Shown: positions 7,285-14,514, numbered from the stretch's first letter. The stretch: DNA of 14,651 nt from Bacteroidota bacterium (GCA_023393265.1 JAEWME010000032.1:1-14651); one strand, 5' to 3'. Program-made: numbers and translations. Notes: generated by a model from the sequence alone, not told the origin.

Positions 7285-7830
7285 TTGAGCCAGACTGCAT
7301 TCATACATCAGGATTTGATAACCGGTAGCCTGAAAGGCGACAACAGGTCGCGCTACCAGCTTTATCAGCTTTATTCCAAGGCGATGTTCAACGTGTGTTA
7401 CCGCATGATGAACAACCGCGAGGATGCCGAAGATATGTTGCAGGAAGCTTTTGTTCAGGCATTTCAGAAGCTGGAATCATTCAGGCACGAATCGAGTTTT
7501 GGCACCTGGCTGAAAACCATCACGGTGCACACCTGCATCAATGCGCTGAACAAACGAAAGCTCGACATGAAGTTCTTTGAGGAGATGAACCGCTTCGATG
7601 CGCCGGAGGAAGAACCAGAAGAAGCATTATTCAACACGCAGGACATCGTGAATGCGATGAACCAGCTTCCTGATGGCGGACGAATCGTTTTCTCTCTATA
7701 CCTGCTCGAAGGTTACGACCACGGCGAAATTGCACAGATACTGAACATCACCGAATCGACTTCGAAATCGCAGTATATGCGTGCCAAACGCAGGGTTTAT
7801 GAAATTATGAAACAAACAAAAGCACGATAA
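7285..7830 (+). CDS. ECF-type RNA polymerase sigma factor of the envelope operon (TTG start)
   Basis: A 181-residue ECF sigma factor. Region 2 spans about 27-93, with YQLYSKAMFNVCYRMMNNREDAEDMLQ (2.1-2.2), EAFVQAFQKLESFRHESSFGTWLKTI and VHTCINALNKRK (2.3-2.4). Sigma-4 spans about 121-173, with MNQLPDGGRIVFSLYLLEGYDHGEIAQILNITESTSKSQYMRAKRR including the recognition helix. The start is TTG at 7285: an in-frame stop lies at 7276-7278 and the first ATG is residue 34, inside the sigma-2 fold, so an ATG start would break region 2. TTG is thus required (or ATT at 7279). The anti-sigma gene begins one base after the stop. A promoter-like AAC/GTC motif directly upstream suggests that the sigma factor drives its own operon. 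Confidence 0.93.
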   Translation: MSQTAFIHQDLITGSLKGDNRSRYQLYQLYSKAMFNVCYRMMNNREDAEDMLQEAFVQAFQKLESFRHESSFGTWLKTITVHTCINALNKRKLDMKFFEEMNRFDAPEEEPEEALFNTQDIVNAMNQLPDGGRIVFSLYLLEGYDHGEIAQILNITESTSKSQYMRAKRRVYEIMKQTKAR

Positions 7831-7831
7831 A

Positions 7832-8350
7832 ATGAAGACAGATCGATTGGAATCGTTTGTAAACGAAAACAGGCACGAATTCGACAGCATGGAGCCTTCC
7901 GACCAGGCGTGGGAAGCCATCAGCCGCCGACTCGATCAGCAGCCAAAAACCCGGCAGAATAAATTTGTCTGGATGAAAATTGCTGCTGCCGTTATCGTAA
8001 TCCTGATGATACCGGCATTGGTCTATTTCCTGAATATTTCAGGAACGGGACAATCGGCCAATTCTGGCCAGCAGATTGATCCTGAGGTTCAGGAACTGAT
8101 GGAAGCAGAAGCGTATTACGCCCAGCAGGTTTCGGGCAAGCTGGCCGAGATTCAGAAATGTTATAAAGTTTATCCCGAGCTGAAAGTTGAAATTGAAGAC
8201 GACCTCAACGAATTGGACACCATGTACCGCTCGCTGAAAGCCGACCTTCAGGAAAATGTTTCGAATAAAGAAGTAATAGAAGCCATGATTGAAAACAACC
8301 GCAACAGGATGAAACTGGTTGACGACGTTCTGGAGCAAATAAACTGCTAA
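7832..8350 (+). CDS. Probable membrane anti-sigma factor
   Basis: A 172-residue single-pass membrane protein. The first 45 residues are charged and likely cytoplasmic (LESFVNENRHEFDSMEPSDQAWEAISRRL), a segment that resembles the N-terminal sigma-binding region of Bacteroidota anti-sigma factors. A helix at about 47-67 (WMKIAAAVIVILMIPALVYFL) spans the inner membrane. The rest, about 100 residues, is a periplasmic, acidic, predicted helical and coiled-coil sensor (QEYYAQQ-like segment, then ELKVEIEDDLNELD and NKEVIEAMIENNRNRMKLVDDV). There is no zinc-finger HxxxCxxC. Position decides the call: it begins one base after the sigma gene and is followed 4 bases later by the secreted DUF4097 protein. 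The periplasmic domain may sense an envelope ligand. The assignment as anti-sigma is by context and architecture, not by a clear domain match. Confidence 0.8.
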   Translation: MKTDRLESFVNENRHEFDSMEPSDQAWEAISRRLDQQPKTRQNKFVWMKIAAAVIVILMIPALVYFLNISGTGQSANSGQQIDPEVQELMEAEAYYAQQVSGKLAEIQKCYKVYPELKVEIEDDLNELDTMYRSLKADLQENVSNKEVIEAMIENNRNRMKLVDDVLEQINC

Positions 8351-8354
8351 CAAA

Positions 8355-9467
8355 ATGGGTATGAACAAAAACATAAAAAGCATCGGTCTGAAAATTTGCG
8401 CAGCAGGCTTTCTTCTCCTGATCCATTGGTCGGTTCAGGCGCAGTTTACCGAGTCGCGCGAGTTTTACAAACGATTTAAAATTCAGCCCGAAACAAGGAT
8501 CGACCTTACTAACAAATACGGAAGAATTGAGCTGAATACATGGAAAAAGGATTCGGTGGTGATCCGTTTCAAGATGGAAATCACCCAAAAGAGCCCGACC
8601 AAACTGGTTAAAACGCTCGACAACCTCGACTTCGATGTGAGTAATAGCCAGCATTTCCTGATTGTGAAAACACAGGTTGACAAAAACAGGACGCAATTGG
8701 AGTCGGAACTGCAAAAATTCAAGGAAACGATGCTTCAAACAAACGGAAGCATCCGGATTGACATGACCGTGTGGTTGCCCGACGAACACGAGCTACGCAT
8801 TGAAAATAAGTTTGGAGATGTGGTGATGGGAAATTATTCAGGAGAAACACAGATTATTTTGAGCAATGGGAAACTAAAGACAGGCGACCTAGGCAAAAAC
8901 TCGACACTGAACCTGAGTTTTGCTGATGCCACAATCGACAACCTGCCAAATGCACGCGTGATGAGCAATTACAGCGACATCCAGATAAAAGAAGCCGGAA
9001 CACTGCGTTTTGAAAGCAAATCGTCGAGCATTGAAGTGATGAACTCGCAAAGCCTGAACATCAATTCGCGGAGAGACAAATTTCGCATCAGGCTGACCGA
9101 CAAGGTTGACGCAAGTGGCAATTTCAGCCAGTTCAGGATTACCGAACTGAAAGACAAAGCAACTTTCAGGATGAGCTTTGGGGGACTCGAAATTGAAAAA
9201 GTACAAAACGCATTCAGCAGTATTTATGTCGAAGCACGTTCGGCCGACCTAAACTTATACTTTAGCCCTGAAGCGAAATTTAATTTCCAGATTACCGAGT
9301 CGAAAACCGATCTCGGCCTTGGACGCGACCTGAAAGTTGAAGACAAAGAAGTACTCGACTCGAAGGAAAACAAGGTGAGACACAGCGGCTATTTTGGCAA
9401 AAAAATGAAGGAAGATCAGCTTATCATCAATGCCATTGGCGGAGAAACAAATGTACTTTCATATTAA
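8355..9467 (+). CDS. Secreted DUF4097-like (LiaG/adhesin-type beta-helix) protein
   Basis: A 370-residue secreted protein. A signal peptide (KNIKSIGLKICAAGFLLLIHWSVQA, cleavage near residue 29) is followed by the opening KRFKIQPETRIDLTNKYGRIELNTW, a form typical of DUF4097 proteins, which build a right-handed beta-helix. Later segments show repeated beta-strand steps such as IENKFGDVVMGNYSG, ARVMSNYSDIQIKEAG and LRFESKSSSIEVMNSQ. It is the third gene after the sigma and anti-sigma pair, and the start is 4 bases after the anti-sigma stop (ATG 8355; a second in-frame ATG at 8361 is equally possible). LiaG in Bacillus and PspC-linked proteins share the DUF4097 domain and belong to envelope-stress systems. 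The molecular role is unknown. It is likely periplasmic; no lipobox is seen. Confidence 0.82.
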   Translation: MGMNKNIKSIGLKICAAGFLLLIHWSVQAQFTESREFYKRFKIQPETRIDLTNKYGRIELNTWKKDSVVIRFKMEITQKSPTKLVKTLDNLDFDVSNSQHFLIVKTQVDKNRTQLESELQKFKETMLQTNGSIRIDMTVWLPDEHELRIENKFGDVVMGNYSGETQIILSNGKLKTGDLGKNSTLNLSFADATIDNLPNARVMSNYSDIQIKEAGTLRFESKSSSIEVMNSQSLNINSRRDKFRIRLTDKVDASGNFSQFRITELKDKATFRMSFGGLEIEKVQNAFSSIYVEARSADLNLYFSPEAKFNFQITESKTDLGLGRDLKVEDKEVLDSKENKVRHSGYFGKKMKEDQLIINAIGGETNVLSY

Positions 9468-9611
9468 ATATCAAATACTTGACACAGACATAAAAAAATT
9501 CAGCATTTTTTTCGCGGCATTGCAACTACCGGATAAAAAAGACTGTCTATAATAATCAGAAAACGAAAACTACAGAAACATTTGAAAACAGAAAACGAAA
9601 AACTCAAAGCC
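9468..9611 (+). promoter_or_regulatory. Intergenic region with a second candidate ECF-type promoter
   Basis: TTGCAACT (9520-9527), a 17-base spacer containing GATAAAAAAG, then GTC (9545-9547): a close match to the motif at 7235-7261. A transcript starting just after GTC would have a leader of about 58 bases before the lipoprotein ATG. An A/T-only hairpin (arms 9492-9499 and 9505-9512, loop TCAGC) lies just upstream and could weakly stop read-through from the DUF4097 gene, but its stem has no GC pairs. Confidence 0.5.
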
Positions 9612-10349
9612 ATGAACAAAAACAAAACAAGCAAAATTACTTTACTTCTGATGTCGCTGGCACTTCTGGCGGGAACCAGTTCGTGTATCGACGATTTCTT
9701 TGTAGAAGGGAATGGTATTTACCGAACCGAAACCCGGATGGCCTCCGGATTTGAAGAAATAGCGTCGAACGGCGATTTTAATGTAACCGTACTTCCCGGC
9801 GACGACTATTCGGTTGAAGTTTCGGCAGAATCCAACCTGTTGTCGTACATCGAAACCGACGTGGTTGGAAAGACGCTGAAAATCAGAACACGCGGACTGC
9901 ATACGCTTCGCGACCACCATTCCATCGAAGTTTACATTACAACACCCGTTTTAAGCGGGTTAAGCCTGAGCGGTTCCGGAAAAATCAAAACCGGCAGTTT
10001 CGTCAGCAACGACAATGACTTTCGGATCAGCGTTTCCGGATCAGGCGACATCGACACCAACATCAGCGCCGACCACATCAGCACAAATGTATCTGGTTCG
10101 GGTGTTGTTTATCTGCAGGGCGACACTTACGAAACTGCTTTCGTGGTCAGCGGGTCAGGGAAAATAAAAGCTTACGACCTTGTTCAGGAGCACTGTAATG
10201 CCACCATTTCGGGCTCAGGAGACATGTTTGTTAATGCTTCCGAAACCATCGACGCGCGCATTTCGGGAAGCGGAAGGGTCTACTATATCAACCATCCGGT
10301 GATTCACACCAGTATTTCAGGATCGGGAAAAGTAGTCGACAAAAATTAG
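9612..10349 (+). CDS. Head-GIN domain (DUF2807) lipoprotein
   Basis: A 245-residue lipoprotein from ATG 9612; the in-frame TTG at 9582 adds ten polar residues before the signal peptide and is less likely. The signal peptide MNKNKTSKITLLLMSLALLAGTSSC ends in a lipobox (GTSSC) with the lipidated Cys25. The mature protein starts with IDDFFVEGNGIYRTETRMASGFEEI, the usual DUF2807 beginning, then shows a ladder of seven SGSG turns at residues 120, 142, 161, 180, 200, 218 and 236, spaced 18-22 residues, the rungs of a beta-helix. The family is annotated as a putative auto-transporter adhesin head; its function in Bacteroidota is unknown. It is in the ECF operon, with its own candidate ECF-type promoter upstream. 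Cell-surface or periplasmic location follows from the lipobox. Confidence 0.88.
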   Translation: MNKNKTSKITLLLMSLALLAGTSSCIDDFFVEGNGIYRTETRMASGFEEIASNGDFNVTVLPGDDYSVEVSAESNLLSYIETDVVGKTLKIRTRGLHTLRDHHSIEVYITTPVLSGLSLSGSGKIKTGSFVSNDNDFRISVSGSGDIDTNISADHISTNVSGSGVVYLQGDTYETAFVVSGSGKIKAYDLVQEHCNATISGSGDMFVNASETIDARISGSGRVYYINHPVIHTSISGSGKVVDKN

Positions 10350-10483
10350 CCAAATTCAGCTGGGAAAGGGCAAAATATTTGATTGGCGAATACAGGTCAT
10401 TCAGGAGTCGCTAAAAGCCATCCAACAAAAATTACAACTATAAATCAGCAAGTTATCATCAAATTTGCAAAAATTTATTTAGT

Positions 10484-10990
10484 ATGAAACAACTATATCT
10501 TTTCACTGTCTTGTTCCTGATTTCGGTCACCGGTTTTTCTCAAACACCGGAAAAAGCGATCGGTATCAGGGCCGGACTGACTCCGGGAATTGAGTACCGT
10601 GTTTTTTCTGGCGACATTGTCTCGTACAAAGCCCTGCTTTCGACCCGGCAAAGAGGACTGCAATTTACGGGCATGAAAGAATTTCATAATCCTGAAGCTT
10701 TCGATTTTGCAGACGATTTCACCTTTGTATACGGTTTTGGAGCCCACGTAGGATTCGAGTCGTGGAATGTTTACCACTACAATAATCCAAATTACCCCGA
10801 CTATTGGGAGCGGGAACGACGCACCGGTCCGGTTATCGGGCTCGACGGGCTGCTGGCCATAGAATACGCCGTGCCGCAAATTCCGCTGGTTGGAGGTATC
10901 GAGGTGAAACCCTACTTCAACCTGTTTGGCAAAAATTTCTTCCAGCTTATACCTTACGATTTCGCATTCACCGTGAAATACACCTTCTAG
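10484..10990 (+). CDS. Small outer-membrane beta-barrel-like protein
   Basis: A 168-residue secreted protein. The signal peptide MKQLYLFTVLFLISVTGFSQ (cleavage near residue 19-20) is followed by alternating strand patterns such as EKAIGIRAGLTPGIEYRVFSG and YKALLSTRQRGLQFTG, and near the end by GIEVKPYFNLFGKNF and YDFAFTVKYTF. The C-terminal Phe is the usual outer-membrane beta-barrel signal. The length suits a small barrel of about eight strands, like OmpX-type porins. No further family was recognised. It lies 134 bases after the lipoprotein and 39 bases before the next barrel gene, all in one direction. It is probably part of the ECF regulon, but no clear promoter was found in the gap before it. 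Confidence 0.75.
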   Translation: MKQLYLFTVLFLISVTGFSQTPEKAIGIRAGLTPGIEYRVFSGDIVSYKALLSTRQRGLQFTGMKEFHNPEAFDFADDFTFVYGFGAHVGFESWNVYHYNNPNYPDYWERERRTGPVIGLDGLLAIEYAVPQIPLVGGIEVKPYFNLFGKNFFQLIPYDFAFTVKYTF

Positions 10991-11029
10991 AAAACAAAAA
11001 AGAAACAGAAAACAATTAAACAATGCAAC

Positions 11030-11653
11030 ATGAAAAAGTTATTACTCCTTTTCGTGCTGGGCATCGGATGTTTTGCGGCCACAGCACAGGAATATCAATC
11101 GGATGAACAGATTAGCACCATCTTCTCGAAAGGCAGAAGCAATGGCGGGTATGGTGCACTTTCGTTCAGCTATACAGAAATCGACGGAAAAGATGCTTTC
11201 CTGATGAGTGCCCGCGGAGCCTGGGTGATCGATCATGGATTTGCCATCGGACTGGGCGGATGCGGATTTATCAACGACGTAAATTACCACCATTGGGCCG
11301 ACACCAACATCGATGAAAACCTGGCCGGCGGATATGGCGGCATCTACCTCGAACCAATTATTGCCCCTCGCCTTCCCGTTCATATCTCACTTCCCATATT
11401 ATTTGGCGTTGGCGGCATGTCGTATGTCGACGACCGCGGCCACTGGGACGATTGGGTTTACGAGAATACACGCAGCGATGCTTTCCTGGTATTCGAGCCA
11501 GCCGTTGAACTCGAATTTAACATGACCAGGCACGTGCGCATTGCAGGAAGTATCGGATATCGTTTCACCTCGAAAATTGATATGGAAAACATTGACCCCG
11601 ATGTGCTGGAAGGCACCAACATCGGACTTATCCTGAAATTTGGAAAATTCTAG
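11030..11653 (+). CDS. Outer-membrane beta-barrel-like protein
   Basis: A 207-residue secreted protein with signal peptide MKKLLLLFVLGIGCFAATAQ and an alternating-strand body rich in Gly and aromatic residues: YGALSFSYTEIDGKDAFLMSARGAWVI, GFAIGLGGCGFI, GGYGGIYLEPIIA, RLPVHISLPILFGVGGMSYV, and FEPAVELEFNMTRHVRIAGSIGYRF. The chain ends NIGLILKFGKF, a C-terminal Phe as in outer-membrane barrels. It is the last gene of the block, 39 bases after the previous barrel, and a hairpin terminator follows. The two barrels are not obviously alike in sequence beyond topology. Function is unknown; the neighbourhood suggests envelope remodelling under ECF control. Confidence 0.78.
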   Translation: MKKLLLLFVLGIGCFAATAQEYQSDEQISTIFSKGRSNGGYGALSFSYTEIDGKDAFLMSARGAWVIDHGFAIGLGGCGFINDVNYHHWADTNIDENLAGGYGGIYLEPIIAPRLPVHISLPILFGVGGMSYVDDRGHWDDWVYENTRSDAFLVFEPAVELEFNMTRHVRIAGSIGYRFTSKIDMENIDPDVLEGTNIGLILKFGKF

Positions 11654-11677
11654 GAACGTATTTTATTTTTGGTTTGG

Positions 11678-11717
11678 ACAGGGTTTCTCAGCAAGGAACC
11701 CTGTTTCATTTTATTTC
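11678..11717 (+). terminator. Hairpin terminator after the ECF envelope operon
   Basis: A 10-base stem (ACAGGGTTTC at 11678-11687 with GGAACCCTGT at 11695-11704, one G-T pair, 7-base loop) followed by a T-rich tail TTTCATTTTATTT. It separates the envelope operon from the EamA gene. Confidence 0.65.
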
Positions 11718-11731
11718 TTGCCGAATATCCA

Positions 11732-11739
11732 TACTTTTG
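11732..11739 (+). promoter_or_regulatory. Candidate -7 promoter box of the EamA/YkgJ genes
   Basis: TACTTTTG matches the TAnnTTTG -7 consensus. It lies about 20 bases before the EamA ATG at 11760, which would give a very short leader. A T-rich stretch (TTTT at 11709-11712) is at the -33 distance but is not a clean TTTG. Confidence 0.45.
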
Positions 11740-11759
11740 CCCCTCAATCTACAAACAAA

Positions 11760-12677
11760 ATGAAAAACAGAACCTGGTTCCCCACAGGAGCCGCACTCCT
11801 TTCTATGATTTTCTGGAGCTTCTCGTTTGTGTGGGTAAAAGTTGTTTACGAAGCATACGGCCCTATCACAACAGTACTTTTTCGCCTGCTCATTTCCGCG
11901 GGATTGCTATTGCTTTTCACAAGCCTTACGCATAAATTACAGAAAATAAAGAAAGGCGACCTGAAATACTTTATAGCACTGGCCTTCTTCGAACCGTTTC
12001 TGTATTTCATGGGTGAAAGTTACGGATTGAAATATGTTTCATCGACTGTGGCTGCCGTAATTGTAGCAACCATTCCATTGTTCACCCCGGTTATAGCCTG
12101 GTACTTCTACAAGGAAAAGCTAAGTAAAACCAATATTTTCGGGTTATTCATCACCTTCTTCGGCGTTAGCCTGGTGGTGCTCGACACTTCGTTTAATTTT
12201 ACAGCCTCGCCGCTGGGTGTTTCGCTCGAATTTTTGGCGGTGGCCGGAGCCATAGGCTATGCCAGCATACTCAAAGGCATCTCGCTCCGGTACAATACAT
12301 TTTCAATTATCACCTATCAAAATCTCATTGGTGCAGCTTTTTTTCTTCCCGTGTGGCTGGGTTTTGAAGCTCAGGAATTCACCACCATTCCTTTTCACGC
12401 GAAGGCATTCTGGGCCATTATTAAACTGGCCATATTTGCATCATCGTTTGCGTTTATTTTATTCACATACAGCGTCCGCACGCTGGGCATCAACAAGTCG
12501 AACATTTTTATCAATGTAATCCCGGTGTTCGTTGCCATTTTTGCATTCCTGATTTTGGGAGATCAACTCAATTTCCACCAAATGGTCGGTATAGCAATCG
12601 TTATTTCAGGATTATTCCTGGCGCAAATTAACTGGAAACGAAAGAAAAATGGAACGAATCCTGTTTATCAGGCCTGA
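11760..12677 (+). CDS. EamA/DMT-family transporter
   Basis: A 305-residue integral membrane protein of the drug/metabolite transporter superfamily (EamA). About ten hydrophobic helices in two similar halves are visible, beginning TWFPTGAALLSMIFWSFSFVWVKV. Family-like signatures are YGLKYVSSTVAAVIVATIPLFTPVIAW in the first half and FAFILFTYSVRTLGINKSNIFINVIPVFVAI in the second. Members export amino acids, nucleobases or other metabolites through the inner membrane; the substrate is not readable. I chose ATG 11760 over an upstream in-frame TTG at 11640, which would put 40 residues through the preceding gene's end, its terminator and the -7 box. The following YkgJ-like gene begins 29 bases inside this one's 3' end, so translation is probably coupled. 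Confidence 0.9.
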   Translation: MKNRTWFPTGAALLSMIFWSFSFVWVKVVYEAYGPITTVLFRLLISAGLLLLFTSLTHKLQKIKKGDLKYFIALAFFEPFLYFMGESYGLKYVSSTVAAVIVATIPLFTPVIAWYFYKEKLSKTNIFGLFITFFGVSLVVLDTSFNFTASPLGVSLEFLAVAGAIGYASILKGISLRYNTFSIITYQNLIGAAFFLPVWLGFEAQEFTTIPFHAKAFWAIIKLAIFASSFAFILFTYSVRTLGINKSNIFINVIPVFVAIFAFLILGDQLNFHQMVGIAIVISGLFLAQINWKRKKNGTNPVYQA

Positions 12678-13149
12678 AAGACTGAAAGAACTGACTGCTG
12701 CCAGGAAGCAGGAGTTTTCGGCGCTTTTTAAACGTCTGAAAGCCAAAAAACCAAAGAACCTTGATGATGTGGTACACGAGCTGCACGACGAAGCATTCGA
12801 TCAGTTCGATTGTCTCACCTGTGCCAACTGCTGCTCAACCATCAGCCCCATTGTGACTGAAAAAGACATTGAACGACTGGCCAAACGGATGAAAATGAAA
12901 CCGGTTGATTTCATTGCGCAGTACCTTTACATCGACGAAGACAAGGACTATGTCTTTCAGCAAACACCCTGCCCATTCCTGATGCCCGACAATTATTGCA
13001 TGGTTTACGAAGACCGGCCCAAAGCCTGCCGCGAATACCCGCACACCGACCGCAAACGCATGTACCAGATACTAAACCTGACGCATAAAAACTGCGAAGT
13101 TTGCCCGGTTGTTTATTGTATTACAGAGGAATTGACAAAGAAGTTTTGA
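12649..13149 (+). CDS. YkgJ-family cysteine-cluster protein
   Basis: A 166-residue cytoplasmic protein with the CxxCxxCC motif of the YkgJ family (PF03692): C55, C58, C61 and C62 in FDCLTCANCCSTISP. More conserved cysteines follow at C108 (TPCPF), C117 (NYCMVY), C127 (ACREYP), C149 and C152 (NCEVC) and C157. Ten cysteines in all strongly suggest binding of zinc or an Fe-S cluster; the ligand is not known from sequence. The start ATG overlaps the EamA gene by 29 bases and the first other in-frame ATG is residue 81, so this start is the only reasonable one. No signal peptide is present. Co-transcription with the transporter is likely, but a functional link is not obvious. Confidence 0.9.
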   Translation: MERILFIRPERLKELTAARKQEFSALFKRLKAKKPKNLDDVVHELHDEAFDQFDCLTCANCCSTISPIVTEKDIERLAKRMKMKPVDFIAQYLYIDEDKDYVFQQTPCPFLMPDNYCMVYEDRPKACREYPHTDRKRMYQILNLTHKNCEVCPVVYCITEELTKKF

Positions 13150-13301
13150 ATCTCAGGCAAACGGAAGTTCCAAAATAGTTGAACGAAAATAGTTATCACT
13201 GCGCTTATTGAATCTTCAACAATCGTTAAGAACAGGTTAAAATTCAGACAGTCAGGCATTATCTCCATTCGGGATATAACATTTTATTCAGTTAGATTCC
13301 A

Positions 13302-13309
13302 TAACTTTG
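13302..13309 (+). promoter_or_regulatory. Candidate -7 promoter box of the secreted SGNH-like gene
   Basis: TAACTTTG is an exact TAnnTTTG match about 72 bases before the ATG at 13381. The -33 element is weak (T-rich stretch at 13282-13285). The gap from 13150 to 13380 holds nothing else that I can support; no terminator was seen after the YkgJ gene. Confidence 0.45.
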
Positions 13310-13380
13310 AGTCTGGTTATAAAACCATTAATCAGCTCGGTGATCCGAAAAATCAATCCTGTTTCAATAAAAGCCAATAA

Positions 13381-14424
13381 ATGAAAAAACTGATTATACC
13401 ACTTTTTTTGCTAGCCATGAACGCCCAACTTTTTGCACAAACAGGCAAGGCCATTTTTCTGCATCATTCCACCGGGAATGCGGTTTATACTCAAGGAAAC
13501 GTAAAAAAGTGGATTACGAATTTCAATGCTCAAAACAATACTACATTTTCGATCACCGAATTTTCATATCCTGATACTCCGTGGCCCTGGTCGAATTATC
13601 CATACGACTACTGGAAACTTTGGATTGATGGCTCATGCGACAACACGCAGGACAAAATACAATGCCTTGATAAACTTTGCCAGGATTATGAACTGGTTAT
13701 TTTCAAGCATTGTTTTCCGGGAGCCCATATCCTTCGGGACACCGACAATGGAAATGTTACCTCCTCGAAAAAAACGCTGAATAACTATAAACTTCAGTAC
13801 TGGGCACTGCTTCGCCTGCTCGACCAGCACCCGGCTAACAAGTTTTTGGTATGGACGTTGGCACCACTCCACCGTAACGCAACAGATGCTGGTGAAGCAC
13901 AAAGGGCGGCTGAATTTGTCGACTGGGTTAAAAACTCGTGGTTGAAAGAAGATGGTAAGTCGCACCCCAATGTCTTTATTTTCGATTTCTTCAGTTTGGC
14001 AGCGGAATTAAACAAAAATCCTGATTCAGGAATGCAGTATTGCCTGAAGTACGCATACGAAGGCGATCACGAAGGAACCGACTCGCATCCCAACCTGGTG
14101 GCTAACCAAACCATCGGGCCATTATTTGCTGCCGAAATAACCCATGTGCTCGGGACTAATATCATCGATGCCGTGAATCATCAAACGAGTAATGTTTTGC
14201 AGCTTCAAACCGACCGGGCGAATCAAACAATCTGGTATCACACCGATATGCCGGAATCCGCCAGAGGATACAGCATCGAGGTTTTTTCAATCCTGGGCGA
14301 GATGATCTACAAAAATGAAAAAATGCCTTCATCAGGAATGATGAAAATTGATGCCAAATCAGGTGTATACATTTTCAGGATAAAAAACGGGAATAGTGCA
14401 CTCAGCCGAAAAATTATCCTTTAA
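13381..14424 (+). CDS. Secreted SGNH-hydrolase-like protein with type IX secretion sorting domain
   Basis: A 347-residue secreted protein. Signal peptide MKKLIIPLFLLAMNAQLFAQ (1-20) is followed by AIFLHHSTGNAV, in which S30 sits where SGNH/GDSL enzymes have their nucleophilic serine. A late TDSHPNLVANQ segment (D234, H236) resembles the block V Asp/His. The region between carries several aromatic residues (PDTPWPWSNYPYDYWKLW). The last 60 residues are a type IX (Por) C-terminal sorting domain: SIEVFSILGEMIY, KIDAKSGVYIFRI, ending NSALSRKIIL. The protein would thus cross the outer membrane and stay on the surface or be released. The D-x-H spacing is not the classic DxxH, so catalysis is uncertain; an esterase acting on a polysaccharide is one guess. 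It is transcribed alone. Confidence 0.75.
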   Translation: MKKLIIPLFLLAMNAQLFAQTGKAIFLHHSTGNAVYTQGNVKKWITNFNAQNNTTFSITEFSYPDTPWPWSNYPYDYWKLWIDGSCDNTQDKIQCLDKLCQDYELVIFKHCFPGAHILRDTDNGNVTSSKKTLNNYKLQYWALLRLLDQHPANKFLVWTLAPLHRNATDAGEAQRAAEFVDWVKNSWLKEDGKSHPNVFIFDFFSLAAELNKNPDSGMQYCLKYAYEGDHEGTDSHPNLVANQTIGPLFAAEITHVLGTNIIDAVNHQTSNVLQLQTDRANQTIWYHTDMPESARGYSIEVFSILGEMIYKNEKMPSSGMMKIDAKSGVYIFRIKNGNSALSRKIIL

Positions 14425-14506
14425 TCAGTTGTCATGCTATGCTAAACTTTAGTTAATAAACCCTGATTGCTTTTGGCGACAGCTAGGAGTTTCGGCGGCC
14501 TTTTTC

Positions 14507-14514
14507 TATTTTTG
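14507..14514 (+). promoter_or_regulatory. Candidate -7 promoter box of tpiA
   Basis: TATTTTTG matches TAnnTTTG and lies about 36 bases before the tpiA ATG. No clean -33 TTTG was found at 19-22 bases; the nearest TTTTG (14471-14475) is too far. Confidence 0.45.

Noticed and set aside
8205..8789. Reverse frame of 194 codons
   Set aside because: Antisense to the anti-sigma and DUF4097 genes; no domain features and Phe/His-rich composition typical of a shadow frame.
9492..9512. A/T-only hairpin before the head-GIN lipoprotein as a firm terminator
   Set aside because: Eight A-T pairs without any GC pair and no following T-tract; too weak to call on its own.
10350..10483. Third copy of the ECF-type motif (TTACAACT near 10431) before the first barrel gene
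   Set aside because: The -35-like part is altered and no GTC lies at the right distance (CAT there instead); treated as chance.
10493..11023. Reverse frame of 176 codons
   Set aside because: Antisense to the small barrel gene, which has a signal peptide and a C-terminal Phe.
11640..11759. Upstream TTG that would lengthen the EamA protein by 40 residues
   Set aside because: It runs through the previous gene's end, its terminator hairpin and the -7 box; ATG 11760 places the first membrane helix correctly.
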